A stretch of DNA of 64,000 bases, taken from assembly GCF_030687295.1 (NCBI RefSeq), contig NZ_CP117425.1, positions 682,001-746,000 on the forward strand, written 5' to 3'. The notes beneath the pieces are model-generated. The model did not search any database and was not told where the DNA came from. It saw only the letters and a list, made by a program, of their open reading frames with translations. Below are positions 23,530 through 33,764 of the stretch, in pieces (position 1 is the stretch's first letter; every line of letters begins with the position of its first letter). The DNA is from Pseudomonas beijingensis (lineage in GTDB: Bacteria; Pseudomonadota; Gammaproteobacteria; Pseudomonadales; Pseudomonadaceae). The translations under genes were made by a program, and so were the position numbers.

Positions 23530-26500
23530 ATGGTCGTGGCCGAGAACGTCACCAGCCAGGTCAAGGCGCCGGGGACCCGCTCCGGTCCGACGGCGGGCGC
23601 AACGGCTTGCACGGCGACGCTCGGGGCGTTGCGCTTTGCCTTGATGACAGCGATTGGCCTGGTGTCCTTGAGCGTGGCGCCGACCTGGGCCGGCACCATC
23701 GTCGCCGACCCTGGCGCTCCGGCCGGGCAGCGACCCATGGTGATACAAAGCGCCAATGGCACGCCGCAGGTGAATATCCGTGCGCCTAGCGCCGGCGGTG
23801 TCTCGCGTAACACCTACAACCAGTTCGACGTCGATAGCCGGGGGGTGATCCTCAACAACGGCGCGGGCAATAGCCAGACGAAACTGGGCGGTTGGATCGA
23901 AGGCAACCCGATGTTGGGCAATGGCAGCGCGCGGGTCATCCTCAACGAAGTCAATTCCAGTAATCCCAGCCAATTGCGCGGTTACGTCGAAGTCGCCGGC
24001 CAGCGCGCCGAAGTGGTGATCGCCAACCCGTCCGGTATCACCTGCAACGGTTGCGGCTTCATCAACGCCGACCGGGCGACCCTCAGCACCGGTCGGGCGC
24101 AGTTGGAGAACGGTCGCATCACGGGCTACACCGTGCAGGGCGGGGCGATCAACATCGAAGGCAAAGGCCTGGATGCCCGCGAGGCCGACTACACCGACCT
24201 GATTGCCCGTTCGGTGCAGGTCAACGCCGGGGTGTGGGCCAACGACTTGAAAGTCACCGCCGGACGCAATCAGGTCAATGCCGACAACACCCAGGCCACG
24301 CCGCTGCCAGGCACTGAGGGTGAGAAGCCTACCGTTGCCATCGACGTTGCCAAGCTCGGCGGCATGTATGCCGGGAAGATCATGCTGGTGGGCACGGAGT
24401 CCGGCGTGGGTGTGCGCAACGCCGGCCAGATCGGTGCCATGGCTGGCGAGGTGATCGTCAGCGCCGACGGAAAGTTGCAAAACCTGGGCGCTATCAGCAG
24501 CACAACGGCGACGCGGATCACTGCCACCAGCGTTGAAAACAGCGGCACGCTCTACGCCAAGGGCGACCTGAAGCTCGACAGCACCGGCGACATCGACAAC
24601 AGTGGCACTGTTGCCAGCCAGAACCACACGACACTGACCGCCAAGACTATTCGCAGCACCACCGCCTCGAACCTGGCGGCGGGCGTCGGGGCGGACGGCA
24701 AGCTGGGCAATAGTGGCAACCTCGCGCTACGGGCCGCCACGGTCAAGGCGCAAGGCCAGAACCTTGCCGGCGGCGATGTCAGCGTCGAGGCCGCTGACCT
24801 GGACTTGAGCAGCAGCCAGACCCTGGGCCGCAACGTTACCCTGACGGCCAGCACTGGCGATGCCAATCTCAGTGGCAGTCAAGTCGATGCGACCCAGGTG
24901 CTGAATGTCAAAGCGACCAAGACCCTGCGCACCGATGCGGCCAAGGTCAGCGCTGGCAACCTGCAATTGAGCGCGCGAGATGTTTCCAATGCCGGCGGCG
25001 AGTTGGTGCAGACCGGCACCGCCGACACATCGATCACCGCCGTCGCCACGCTCGATAACAGCGGTGGCCGTATTGCCTCCAACGCCACCAACCTGAAGCT
25101 TGGCGCCAATCGCCTCGACAACAGCAAGGGCAAGGTCGAGCACGCTGGCAAAGGCACCCTGGACATCCAGGTCACCCAGTTGGCCGGCAGCAAAGGCACC
25201 CTGGCGAGCAATGGCACGTTGAGCGTCAAGGCCAACGAGGTGGTGGTCGATGATGGCCTGACCCAAGGCCAACAGATCACGCTCGACACCACGACCCTGT
25301 CCAACCAGCGTGGACGCATTCTGCAGACCGGCGCACAACCCTTGCAGGTCACCGCCCGTGAACGCTTCGACAATCAGGCCGGGCAAGTCAGCAGTCCCGG
25401 CGCGGTGAACTTGAGGGTCGGCACGTTGAACAACCAGGGCGGCAAAGTCCTCGCCACCGATAGCGGTGCGTTGACTGTCACAGCCGACAAAGAGGTCAAT
25501 AACGGCGGCGGGACGCTGGCCGCCAGCGGTACGACAAAGGTCAGCGGCAAGGCGTTGGATAACACCCAAGGCACGGTGAGTGCAGGCGGTGAGCTGTACG
25601 CGACGTTCGACCGCTTGAACAATATCGGCGGCACGCTGGCCGCGACCCAGCGCATGGAGATCATTGCCGGGCAGTTGGATAACACCAACGGCGTGCTGGG
25701 TTCGGTGAAGTCCGGTTTGCTGGTCAGCGTTTCGGCCGAACAATTGAACAACAGTGGCGGACGCCTTGAAGCGCTGGGTGATATCGAGCTGTCGGCCCAA
25801 GGCCTGAATAACCAGGGTGGGGTGATCAGTGGCCAGGCCTTGGACCTGAACAGCCACGGCCTGCTGATGGACAACAGCCAGGGCACGTTGAATGCCGGCG
25901 CGACCCTCGACCTGCGCAGCGGTGAATTGCGCAACGCGGCGGGCCTGATCCAGGCCAAGGGCAAGCTGTTCATCGACACCGGCAGCCAGGCACTGAACAA
26001 CCTTCAGTCCGGCACCACCCAAGGCATCAGCGGCCAGGACGCGGTGGAAATCCACAGCGCCCATTTCAACAATAGCGCCGGCTTCCTCGGCGCCAAGGGC
26101 GCGCTGGTGCTCAAGGCCACCGACCTTACCAACGGCAGCGGCGGCCAGATCATTGGCCAGAAGAGCGTTCAGGTCGAAGGCACCCGGATCGATAACCGCG
26201 GTGGTCAGTTGCAGGGCCTCGGCGATGTCCAGTTGGTGCTGGGGGAGACGCTCAACAATCAGAGCGGGCTGGTGCGCAGCGCGGGCGCACTGAGCGTGAC
26301 CGCAGACGTGCTCGACAACAGCGCCACCCAAGGGGCCAATCAGGGGCTCGAAGGCCGCGCCATGAGCCTGGCGCTCAACACCTTCGGCAACCAGGCCGGT
26401 GCCGTGCGCGCCGATGAGGGATTGACCATCGGTGTCAGCCAGGCGCTGGATAACCAGGGCGGCCTGATTTCCTCGGGGGCCGGCCTGACCATCACCGACC

Positions 26501-29500
26501 GCGATCCGATGCAACGTCGCCAGTCGGTGCACAACCTCGACGGGACCTTGCTCGCCGGCAGCCTGTTGTCCCTCAACGCCGCCTATTACGCGGGCACTGG
26601 CCGGGCGCTGAGCCTGGGCGATCTGACGTTCAGCCTGCAAAGCAGCCTGGACCTGAGTGGGCAGATCCAGGCCAATAACAAGGTTGACCTGAGCACCGAC
26701 GGGGCTTTCAACAACAGCGGAAAACTGCTGGCAGGCAATCTCCTGCTGGTGCGCTCGCAGACGCTGGACAACGCCGCCAGCGGCGAGATCAGCGCCGGCC
26801 AGGTTCGCCTGACCGTCAACGACAGCTTGACCAACCGTGGCCTGATCGACGGCCAGCAGGTGCGTGTGCAAGCGCTGTCGCTCAACAACCTGGGCACGGG
26901 ACGTCTGTACGGCGATCAACTGGCGATCGCCACCTCGGCACTGAGCAACCGCGATGAAAACGAAGTCGCCGCGACCATCGCCGCCCGCCAGTCGCTGGAC
27001 ATTGGCACCGGCACCCTGGACAACCGCGAACAGGCGATGATCTTCAGTGCCGGGGACCTCGCCATCGGCGGTGCGCTGAGCGCCACCGACAAGGCCCAGG
27101 ACCGGGCCCAACTGCTGACCAACGCCAGCGCGACCATCGAGGCCCTCGGCAACCTGTCGCTCGATGTGCAAAGCGTGCGCAACACCAACGAACACTTCAG
27201 CACCCAACAGGTGGAAGTCAGCCGCACGGCCTTGCAGGAGTTCCAGCTCAGCGGTTCGCCGAACCGCTACCAGGGCGACCGGATCTCCGTGAACAACGAC
27301 GAGGTCCTTCACCTGACCACCCCCGAGGGGCGCAAAGACAACTGGAACCGCTACGACTACACCCGCGTGGTCCAGGAAACCCAGATCGCCACCTCCGCAC
27401 CGGCGCAGATCCTCTCCGGTGGGACGATGCAGATCAACGCAGGGGATGTGCTCAACGACAAGAGCCGCATCATTGCCGGTGGGTTATTGCAGGCCAACAT
27501 TACCAGCCTGACCAACACCGAACTGACCGGCCAGCGCACCACTACCGACAGCGGCACCGTCAGTAATTTCTATCGCATCCAGCGCAAGGGCCGGGACCGT
27601 CAGGGCACGGCCGTCACGGCCTACACGCCGGCACCCTTGATCCAGGACATTACGCTGCAACCGACCGTGTTCGCCCAGAATGCCGCCGGCAACGGTACCG
27701 GCACCCAGATCGGTGCCCGCGCCACCCAGGGCGTCGGCGAGCAGATAGCCGCCGCGGGCACGGTCAGCGCCCCGGTCGACAGGACCTATCAAGTGGCGCC
27801 CATCGTTCAGGTCGCGGCCCAGACCACCCTGAACAACAAGGGCGTGGCCGAGCAGATCCGCAGCGGCGGGCCATCCCTGGCATTGCCGAACAACAGCCTG
27901 TTCAGCACCAACCCCCAGAGCACCAGCAGCTACCTGATCGAAACCGACCCACGTTTTGCCAGCTACCGCACCTGGCTGTCGTCGGATTACATGTTGCAGC
28001 GCCTGCAGGTCGATCCGGCACTGACGCAACAACGTTTGGGTGACGGCTTCTACGAACAGAAATTGATTCGTGAACAGATCGCGCAACTCACCGGCCGACG
28101 TTTCCTCGACGGCTACGCCAATGACGAGGTGCAGTACCGTGCCCTGATCGACAACGCCGTGACCGTCGCCAGCCAATGGCAACTGGTGCCCGGCGTGGCC
28201 CTGACCTCCGCGCAGATGGCCCAGTTGACCAGCGACATTGTCTGGCTGGTGCAGAAGCAGGTCACCCTGGCCAACGGTGACACCCGCAACGTGCTAGTGC
28301 CGCAAGTGTACGTACGGGTCCAGGAGGGCGACCTCAACGGCTCCGGCGCCCTGATTGCCGGGCAGCGGTTGAACCTGAACATCGCCGGCGACCTGGTCAA
28401 CAGTGGCAGCCTGGCCGGGCGCAGTGTCATGGCGATTACCGCGCAGAACATCGAGAACCTCGGTGGGCGCATCCAGGCCGACAAGGTATCGCTCGCCGCG
28501 CGGGAGAACCTCAACAATCTCGGTGGCCTGATCGGTGCCGTGGACAGCCTGTCGGTCAAGGCCGGGCAGGACATCAACGTCATCTCCAGCAGCCGGGACA
28601 GCAGCAGCGCCCAAGGCACCCGCACCAACCTGTCACGGGTGGCCGGGCTGTTCGTCAGCGGCGCCCAGGGCACGATGGGGGTGAGCGCCGGCAACGACCT
28701 CAACCTCACCGGGGCCCAGGTGGTCAACGCCGGCAAGGGCGGCAGTACGTTGCTGGAGGCGGGCAAGAACATCAACCTGGCCACCGTCGGCGAAGCCCAC
28801 GAGCAAGCGCTGAGCTGGAACAGCAGCAACTGGCGCAAGGACGCCAGCCAGACCGAAGTCGGCTCCCTGATCCAAGGACAGGGCGACGTTCGCTTGAGCG
28901 CGGGCCAGGACCTCAACGCCCGCTCCGCCCATGTCACCAGCGAGCAAGGCGCGGTGTTTGCCGAGGCCAAGCGCGACGTCAACCTGACCGCTGGCCAGAA
29001 CTACCAGTTCGCCGATGAAGCGCACAAGGTCAAGGGCAGCAACGGGATGTTCTCCAGCAAGACCACCACCACCCGCGACACCATCAGCCAGACCTCGGCC
29101 GAAGGCTCCACCCTGAGCGGCGAGCAGACCTATGTGCAGGCCGGTCGCGACATCAACCTCAAGGGCAGCAACGTGGTGTCCACGACCCAGACGGTGCTGG
29201 TGGCGGACAACAACGTCAACATCGAAGCGGCCACCGCCAGCAGCAGCGAACGCCATGACAAGTCGGTGAAGAAAAGCGGTCTGTTCAGCGGCGGTGGTAT
29301 CGCCGTCACCCTGGGCAGCCAGCAACAAAGCGTCAAGGACCTCACCACCGAGCACACGGCCGTGGCCAGCACGGTCGGTTCGACTGCTGGTGATGTGCTG
29401 ATCGAGGCGGGCAAGGGCTATCGTCAGGTGGGCAGTCAGGTGTCGGCGCCACAAGGCAACATCGACGTCACGGCGCAGACCATCGACGTCGTCGAGGCGC

Positions 29501-32500
29501 GCAACACCCGCGAGCGCGAGCGTGAAACCCTGTTCAAGCAGACCGGGTTCACCCTCACCGTGACCAACCCGGTGATCAGCGCGATTCAGACCTCCCAGCA
29601 AATGAAACGGGCGTCGGAGAAAACCGACGACGGGCGCATGAAGGCCCTGGCCGCCGCCACCGCCGTCATGGCCGCCAACAATGCCGCCACCGCCGTGGCG
29701 ATGGACCCGGGCGCGGTGGGTGGGATCAACATCAGCCTGTCGCTGGGCACCAAGAAGAACGAAAGCACCACCACCTACACCAGCGACAGCGCGGCCGGCT
29801 CGACCATGACCGCCGGCAACGACGTTCGCCTGCGTGCCACGGGCGCTGGAGCCGCCAGCAACATCACCGTACAAGGCAGCGATATCAAGGCCGGACGCAA
29901 CGCCAGCCTACTGGCGGACGGTGACATCAACCTGCTTGCCGCCCGCAATATCGACAAGCAGGAGACCGACAGCAAAGGCAGCAGCGCGAGCATCGGCATC
30001 GGCTTCTCCCTCGGTGCTCGTAACGGCTTCACCCTGGATCTGGGGGCATCCGGCAGTCGCGGCCAGGCGGATGGCGATGGACTTACCCATACCAACACCC
30101 ACGTCCAGGCGGGCAATCAATTGCTGCTGTCCTCGGGCGGTGACACCAACCTCAGAGGTGCGGTGGCCAGCGGTAAACAGGTCTTGGCCGACATCGGCGG
30201 CGACCTGAACATCGAAAGCCTGCAAGACACCAACACCTACGTGGTCGATGAGAAGAGCCTGGGCGTAGGCATCAGCCTGTGCATTCCGCCGTTCTGTTTC
30301 GGCATGAGTACGATCAGTGGTGCCAGCGGCAGCTTCGGTGCCACGGATATCGATTCCAACTACGCCAGCGTGATCGAGCAATCGGGCATCAAGGCCGGGG
30401 ACGGCGGGTTCGACATTCGCGTGGGTGGCAACACCGACCTGGTCGGCGCTGTCATCGCCAGCAGCGACAAGGCTGTGCAGGACGGCAAGAATCGCTTGGT
30501 CACCGCCAGCCTCACCAGTCGCGACATCAAGAACAAGGCCGAGTACGACGCCAGCACCGTCAGCGTCGGTGGCGGCTATCGCGAAGTCGGCAAGGACCAG
30601 CAGGGCAACGCCACCAGCGGCGGCACGCAGACCCCGGGCACCGACCTGCCGAAGAACGACAACGACCTCAGCGCCACCATGCCGATCGCCATCAGTGCCA
30701 GCGACGATGCCAGCAGCGTCACCCGCAGCGGCATCAGTGGCGGCACCATCGTCATCAGCAACGACGCCGAGCAACAGAGGCGCACTGGCAAGAATGGCGA
30801 GCAAACCGTCGCCAGCCTCAACCGTGACGTGTCCAGCGACCGCGACACCAGCAACACCCTCAAGCCGATCTTCGACGAAGACGAAATCCGTGCCGGTTTC
30901 GAGATCGTCGGGGCGTTCTCCAACGAAGCCAGCACCTTGCTTGCCAACAAGGCCAAGGAAGTCGACCTCAAGCGCAAACAGGCCGAGGCGGCCCAGAAAG
31001 CGGCCCTGGACCCCAACGCCCAACTCACCGACAGTGAGCGCCTGGCCCTGCTCGGCAACGCGCAACGACTCAATGCCGAAGCCAGCGGCATCGCCGACAA
31101 GTGGGGCGCGGGCGGCACCTACCGGCAGATCACCACCGCCCTGGTGGGCGCGGCCAGTGGCAACATCAGCGGCGGCAACAGTGCGTTCGTCCAAGGGCTG
31201 GTAGTCAACTACCTGCAGCAACAGGGTGCCGGCTACATCGGCGACCTAGTGGCGGACGGCAAACTCACCGAAGGCTCGCCACTGCACGCCGCCCTGCACG
31301 GCGTCGTTGCCTGCGCGGGCGCCGCCGCCAGCAGCCAGAGCTGTGGCAGCGGCGCGGCAGGCGCGGCAGCGTCGAGCCTGCTCACCGGCCTGTTCTCCGA
31401 AGCCAGCCCCGATGAAAGCGAAGCCCAGCGCGAAGCCAAGCGCAACCTGATTGTCAGCATCGTCACCGGGCTGGCCGCCACCAGCTCCTCGCTGGACCCG
31501 GCCACCGCCAACAGCGCGGCGGGCGCTGCGGTGGACAACAATTGGCTGGCGACTCAGCAGTTGGTGCAGGCGGAGAAGGAGTACAGCGCGGCCGACGGTC
31601 TCGGAGCCAAGGCGAAAGTGATCGCCAAATGGGCGTACATCAACCAGAAACAAGATGTACTGACCCGCTTCGGCCTGGGCAAAGGCCTGGTGCAGGCGGG
31701 TTGGGGCGATGTCGAAGGACTGGCGCAATTCCTCCTCCATCCGGTGGATGGGATCAACGGCCTGAAAGCACTGATCAACGATCCCGAGGCCCGCCAGCAA
31801 TTCGGCGACGGTGTGGTCAACGAACTCAACGCCAAACTCGACCGTGTTAAAGATGCCCTGGAAAACGGCGGGGATGATCGCGCCGTGCAATTGGGCCAGG
31901 ACATTGGCGAACTGGTTTGGCAGGTTGGCAGCATCGCCACGGGCGTCGGCACGGCGGCCAAGGGCGGCGTGGCGTTGGCGAAAGCCGGGATCAAGGTGGG
32001 GACGGAAGGGCTTGAAAAAATGGCCGGTATGGCCAAAATTGCGAAAGCTGAAGTGTCGGCTGGTAAGCCGCTGCAGTGGAGCAGCGTGGAGGGGGCGTAT
32101 AGCGGAAAACTTGAGGGGGGGTATGGCCCTGGTACGACGACTGTTAATGGGAAGGTTGTCGAGAATCCGGGGGAGTATAGTGTTGGGGCAAAAGGGCCGG
32201 TGCAGGTTATCCCTGATGCAATCAACCCTCCCAAGGTCAGCCCGGTTGAAGACCTGTTTGGGCAGACGTTTGAAAGTATCCCGTTGTCGCACCTTCCCAA
32301 TTGGAAGACCGGCTCTCTGGTAAATGATGGCAAACTCGGCGAGCAACTGGCCCTGCAAACCCTTAACGAGAAAACCGGCCTCAATTTCAAACCATTGCAG
32401 AACGGTAGCAACCACGGCTGTGATGGCTGCGCGGTGGCGATCAATGGCGATACGATTACCGTGGTGGTGATGGATGCGAAGTCTTCGGTGAATGGCGTGA

Positions 32501-32721
32501 GTAAGGCCGGTACGCCACATGGGGACCCGAGGACGCGGTTGGAGGGGTGGCTAAGTAATAAATCAATTGCCGACACTGATCCTGCTTTACGCGATGCTTT
32601 GCAAGCGGCGTTGGATTCAGGAAAAGCCAAGGTTCAAGGTGTAACAGTCAAAGTCGGTGTTCCCGCCCCCAGTAAAACAGGTGTAGCAGAATTTAAGGTG
32701 GAACCATGGACCAAGAAGTAA
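23530..32721 (+). CDS. cdiA: Filamentous haemagglutinin / CdiA-type exoprotein with C-terminal nuclease-like toxin domain
   Basis: TpsA exoprotein of 3063 residues from ATG 23530. In order: remaining signal peptide (LRFALMTAIGLVSLSVAPTWA), TPS secretion domain with NPSGITCNGCGFINADRATL, and long degenerate haemagglutinin repeats (LDNSGG..., LNNQGG...) to about residue 1450. Next is a conserved mid-protein block about 1460-1605 (YLIETDPRF, QQRLGDGFYEQKLIREQI, LTSDIVWLV), then a second repeat region, a helical pretoxin segment and VDNN at 2668-2671. The tip has E2938, D2965 and D2982-A-K2984, a PD-(D/E)xK-like nuclease pattern. Codon use turns AT-richer near 32080. The ESPR is out of frame upstream. 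Confidence 0.92.
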   Translation: MVVAENVTSQVKAPGTRSGPTAGATACTATLGALRFALMTAIGLVSLSVAPTWAGTIVADPGAPAGQRPMVIQSANGTPQVNIRAPSAGGVSRNTYNQFDVDSRGVILNNGAGNSQTKLGGWIEGNPMLGNGSARVILNEVNSSNPSQLRGYVEVAGQRAEVVIANPSGITCNGCGFINADRATLSTGRAQLENGRITGYTVQGGAINIEGKGLDAREADYTDLIARSVQVNAGVWANDLKVTAGRNQVNADNTQATPLPGTEGEKPTVAIDVAKLGGMYAGKIMLVGTESGVGVRNAGQIGAMAGEVIVSADGKLQNLGAISSTTATRITATSVENSGTLYAKGDLKLDSTGDIDNSGTVASQNHTTLTAKTIRSTTASNLAAGVGADGKLGNSGNLALRAATVKAQGQNLAGGDVSVEAADLDLSSSQTLGRNVTLTASTGDANLSGSQVDATQVLNVKATKTLRTDAAKVSAGNLQLSARDVSNAGGELVQTGTADTSITAVATLDNSGGRIASNATNLKLGANRLDNSKGKVEHAGKGTLDIQVTQLAGSKGTLASNGTLSVKANEVVVDDGLTQGQQITLDTTTLSNQRGRILQTGAQPLQVTARERFDNQAGQVSSPGAVNLRVGTLNNQGGKVLATDSGALTVTADKEVNNGGGTLAASGTTKVSGKALDNTQGTVSAGGELYATFDRLNNIGGTLAATQRMEIIAGQLDNTNGVLGSVKSGLLVSVSAEQLNNSGGRLEALGDIELSAQGLNNQGGVISGQALDLNSHGLLMDNSQGTLNAGATLDLRSGELRNAAGLIQAKGKLFIDTGSQALNNLQSGTTQGISGQDAVEIHSAHFNNSAGFLGAKGALVLKATDLTNGSGGQIIGQKSVQVEGTRIDNRGGQLQGLGDVQLVLGETLNNQSGLVRSAGALSVTADVLDNSATQGANQGLEGRAMSLALNTFGNQAGAVRADEGLTIGVSQALDNQGGLISSGAGLTITDRDPMQRRQSVHNLDGTLLAGSLLSLNAAYYAGTGRALSLGDLTFSLQSSLDLSGQIQANNKVDLSTDGAFNNSGKLLAGNLLLVRSQTLDNAASGEISAGQVRLTVNDSLTNRGLIDGQQVRVQALSLNNLGTGRLYGDQLAIATSALSNRDENEVAATIAARQSLDIGTGTLDNREQAMIFSAGDLAIGGALSATDKAQDRAQLLTNASATIEALGNLSLDVQSVRNTNEHFSTQQVEVSRTALQEFQLSGSPNRYQGDRISVNNDEVLHLTTPEGRKDNWNRYDYTRVVQETQIATSAPAQILSGGTMQINAGDVLNDKSRIIAGGLLQANITSLTNTELTGQRTTTDSGTVSNFYRIQRKGRDRQGTAVTAYTPAPLIQDITLQPTVFAQNAAGNGTGTQIGARATQGVGEQIAAAGTVSAPVDRTYQVAPIVQVAAQTTLNNKGVAEQIRSGGPSLALPNNSLFSTNPQSTSSYLIETDPRFASYRTWLSSDYMLQRLQVDPALTQQRLGDGFYEQKLIREQIAQLTGRRFLDGYANDEVQYRALIDNAVTVASQWQLVPGVALTSAQMAQLTSDIVWLVQKQVTLANGDTRNVLVPQVYVRVQEGDLNGSGALIAGQRLNLNIAGDLVNSGSLAGRSVMAITAQNIENLGGRIQADKVSLAARENLNNLGGLIGAVDSLSVKAGQDINVISSSRDSSSAQGTRTNLSRVAGLFVSGAQGTMGVSAGNDLNLTGAQVVNAGKGGSTLLEAGKNINLATVGEAHEQALSWNSSNWRKDASQTEVGSLIQGQGDVRLSAGQDLNARSAHVTSEQGAVFAEAKRDVNLTAGQNYQFADEAHKVKGSNGMFSSKTTTTRDTISQTSAEGSTLSGEQTYVQAGRDINLKGSNVVSTTQTVLVADNNVNIEAATASSSERHDKSVKKSGLFSGGGIAVTLGSQQQSVKDLTTEHTAVASTVGSTAGDVLIEAGKGYRQVGSQVSAPQGNIDVTAQTIDVVEARNTRERERETLFKQTGFTLTVTNPVISAIQTSQQMKRASEKTDDGRMKALAAATAVMAANNAATAVAMDPGAVGGINISLSLGTKKNESTTTYTSDSAAGSTMTAGNDVRLRATGAGAASNITVQGSDIKAGRNASLLADGDINLLAARNIDKQETDSKGSSASIGIGFSLGARNGFTLDLGASGSRGQADGDGLTHTNTHVQAGNQLLLSSGGDTNLRGAVASGKQVLADIGGDLNIESLQDTNTYVVDEKSLGVGISLCIPPFCFGMSTISGASGSFGATDIDSNYASVIEQSGIKAGDGGFDIRVGGNTDLVGAVIASSDKAVQDGKNRLVTASLTSRDIKNKAEYDASTVSVGGGYREVGKDQQGNATSGGTQTPGTDLPKNDNDLSATMPIAISASDDASSVTRSGISGGTIVISNDAEQQRRTGKNGEQTVASLNRDVSSDRDTSNTLKPIFDEDEIRAGFEIVGAFSNEASTLLANKAKEVDLKRKQAEAAQKAALDPNAQLTDSERLALLGNAQRLNAEASGIADKWGAGGTYRQITTALVGAASGNISGGNSAFVQGLVVNYLQQQGAGYIGDLVADGKLTEGSPLHAALHGVVACAGAAASSQSCGSGAAGAAASSLLTGLFSEASPDESEAQREAKRNLIVSIVTGLAATSSSLDPATANSAAGAAVDNNWLATQQLVQAEKEYSAADGLGAKAKVIAKWAYINQKQDVLTRFGLGKGLVQAGWGDVEGLAQFLLHPVDGINGLKALINDPEARQQFGDGVVNELNAKLDRVKDALENGGDDRAVQLGQDIGELVWQVGSIATGVGTAAKGGVALAKAGIKVGTEGLEKMAGMAKIAKAEVSAGKPLQWSSVEGAYSGKLEGGYGPGTTTVNGKVVENPGEYSVGAKGPVQVIPDAINPPKVSPVEDLFGQTFESIPLSHLPNWKTGSLVNDGKLGEQLALQTLNEKTGLNFKPLQNGSNHGCDGCAVAINGDTITVVVMDAKSSVNGVSKAGTPHGDPRTRLEGWLSNKSIADTDPALRDALQAALDSGKAKVQGVTVKVGVPAPSKTGVAEFKVEPWTKK

Positions 32722-32940
32722 TTCAGTGCGAGCGCTCGGGCGTAAACCCGAAATGGCCCTCCTACAAAAAGTGTGCTGGGGCGCATAGCCAAGGGGCCAC
32801 TCGTCTCAGATGAATACGAGTTGAATGGCATCCGTGAATATGTTGAGCGCGGCGATGCATTTGCGAAGCCATCAATGCCTGTACCGAATAGTGACAACGT
32901 TACGCGTAGTAGCTCCGAATGGATGGCCGTCACACGAGAG
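32706..32940 (+). pseudogene. 5' part of the cognate immunity gene, out of frame
   Basis: ATG at 32706 overlaps the exoprotein stop, the usual toxin-immunity coupling, and reads MDQEVIQCERSGVNPKWPSY before derailing. From about 32773 the +1 frame continues protein-like (LVSDEYELNGIREYVERGD ... SSSEWMAVTREP), and from about 32940 the original frame resumes into the next feature. One extra A in A5 (32766-32770) and one missing C in CCC (near 32940) would join all three parts. Inference from frame and composition only. Confidence 0.45.
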
Positions 32941-33707
32941 CCCACAAGGTATTGGCAACCGCACCAGATAATCCGCAATGGCTTCTGGAATTGGCCCATT
33001 GGCTGCGCTATTACCAAGTAGGAATTTGGCAGTTGTTCTTCTGGGCGGGCCAGTTCGACATTATTGCCAAAGCGGCAGGCAATGATCGACGCCGCCAAAA
33101 CTACAGCATCCAAACCGCCACCAATATGATGGCCGCCATGGCGATTCTAGGCTGGAAGGATGCCGTCATCCATCAGGGCTATCTCACCCATGCGGCTCTC
33201 AACCGTGGGCATCAATTAGTGATTGAGTACGAAGAGCAACACCGCCGCGCCCAAGCCTTTATGCTGCGTGTGTTTGCCGATTGGGTGGGCGATGTCTCGC
33301 ATCAATGGCCTGCTTATGCTTACGACGAACCTATCTACGAAGCCTTGTTGGCCAAGTGGCGCACTCCCAGCCCCGACGACCTGATGCCCTGCCTGTTGGC
33401 CGCGTGTGACCGCCACACTTGGCAAACCGGCAAAGAGAGCCAGAAGAATTCCTACGACTTCAATCAGGACTGGCACTTGGAGCGCGTGCCGGTAGAAATT
33501 CTCTATATCCTGCGCCTGCGCCAGTGGGAAGGTTTAGCCAATCCGCAGAAGATTGATCATCCGCTGCTGGCCGCGCCCTTTGACAAAATGCCGCCCGAGC
33601 AACCAGTGCCTGAGTTGGACGAGTTAATGCAAGGTGTGCTCAAACGCGCGAGGGAAGACTGGCCACAGTACGATGAAGTGCTGTCTTTGCCAGCATTGAA
33701 GAGTTGA
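32919..33707 (+). CDS. Putative CdiI immunity protein, PoNi (DUF1911)-like
   Basis: An open frame of 262 residues directly behind the nuclease-tipped exoprotein. The helical blocks LAHWLRYYQVGIWQLFFWAG, MAILGWKDAVIHQGYLTHAA and the ending VEILYILRLRQWEGLANPQK ... IDHPLL resemble the DUF1910/DUF1911 immunity proteins that neutralise PoNe-type PD-(D/E)xK DNases. That fits the predicted toxin fold. The ATG at 32919 lies right after an in-frame stop (32910) and has no ribosome site; the true gene probably starts at 32706 and is frameshifted. Immunity assignment comes mainly from position. Confidence 0.6.
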   Translation: MDGRHTRAHKVLATAPDNPQWLLELAHWLRYYQVGIWQLFFWAGQFDIIAKAAGNDRRRQNYSIQTATNMMAAMAILGWKDAVIHQGYLTHAALNRGHQLVIEYEEQHRRAQAFMLRVFADWVGDVSHQWPAYAYDEPIYEALLAKWRTPSPDDLMPCLLAACDRHTWQTGKESQKNSYDFNQDWHLERVPVEILYILRLRQWEGLANPQKIDHPLLAAPFDKMPPEQPVPELDELMQGVLKRAREDWPQYDEVLSLPALKS

Positions 33708-33764
33708 ATAGGGGCAAAAGCAACTAATCCGAAGGTAAAAGCGGAGGGTGAGGTCAATGGCCAA

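Noticed and set aside
24727..27312. Long minus-strand frames inside cdiA (861 codons and others)
   Set aside because: They mirror the repetitive GC-rich haemagglutinin repeats and show no recognisable protein motif.
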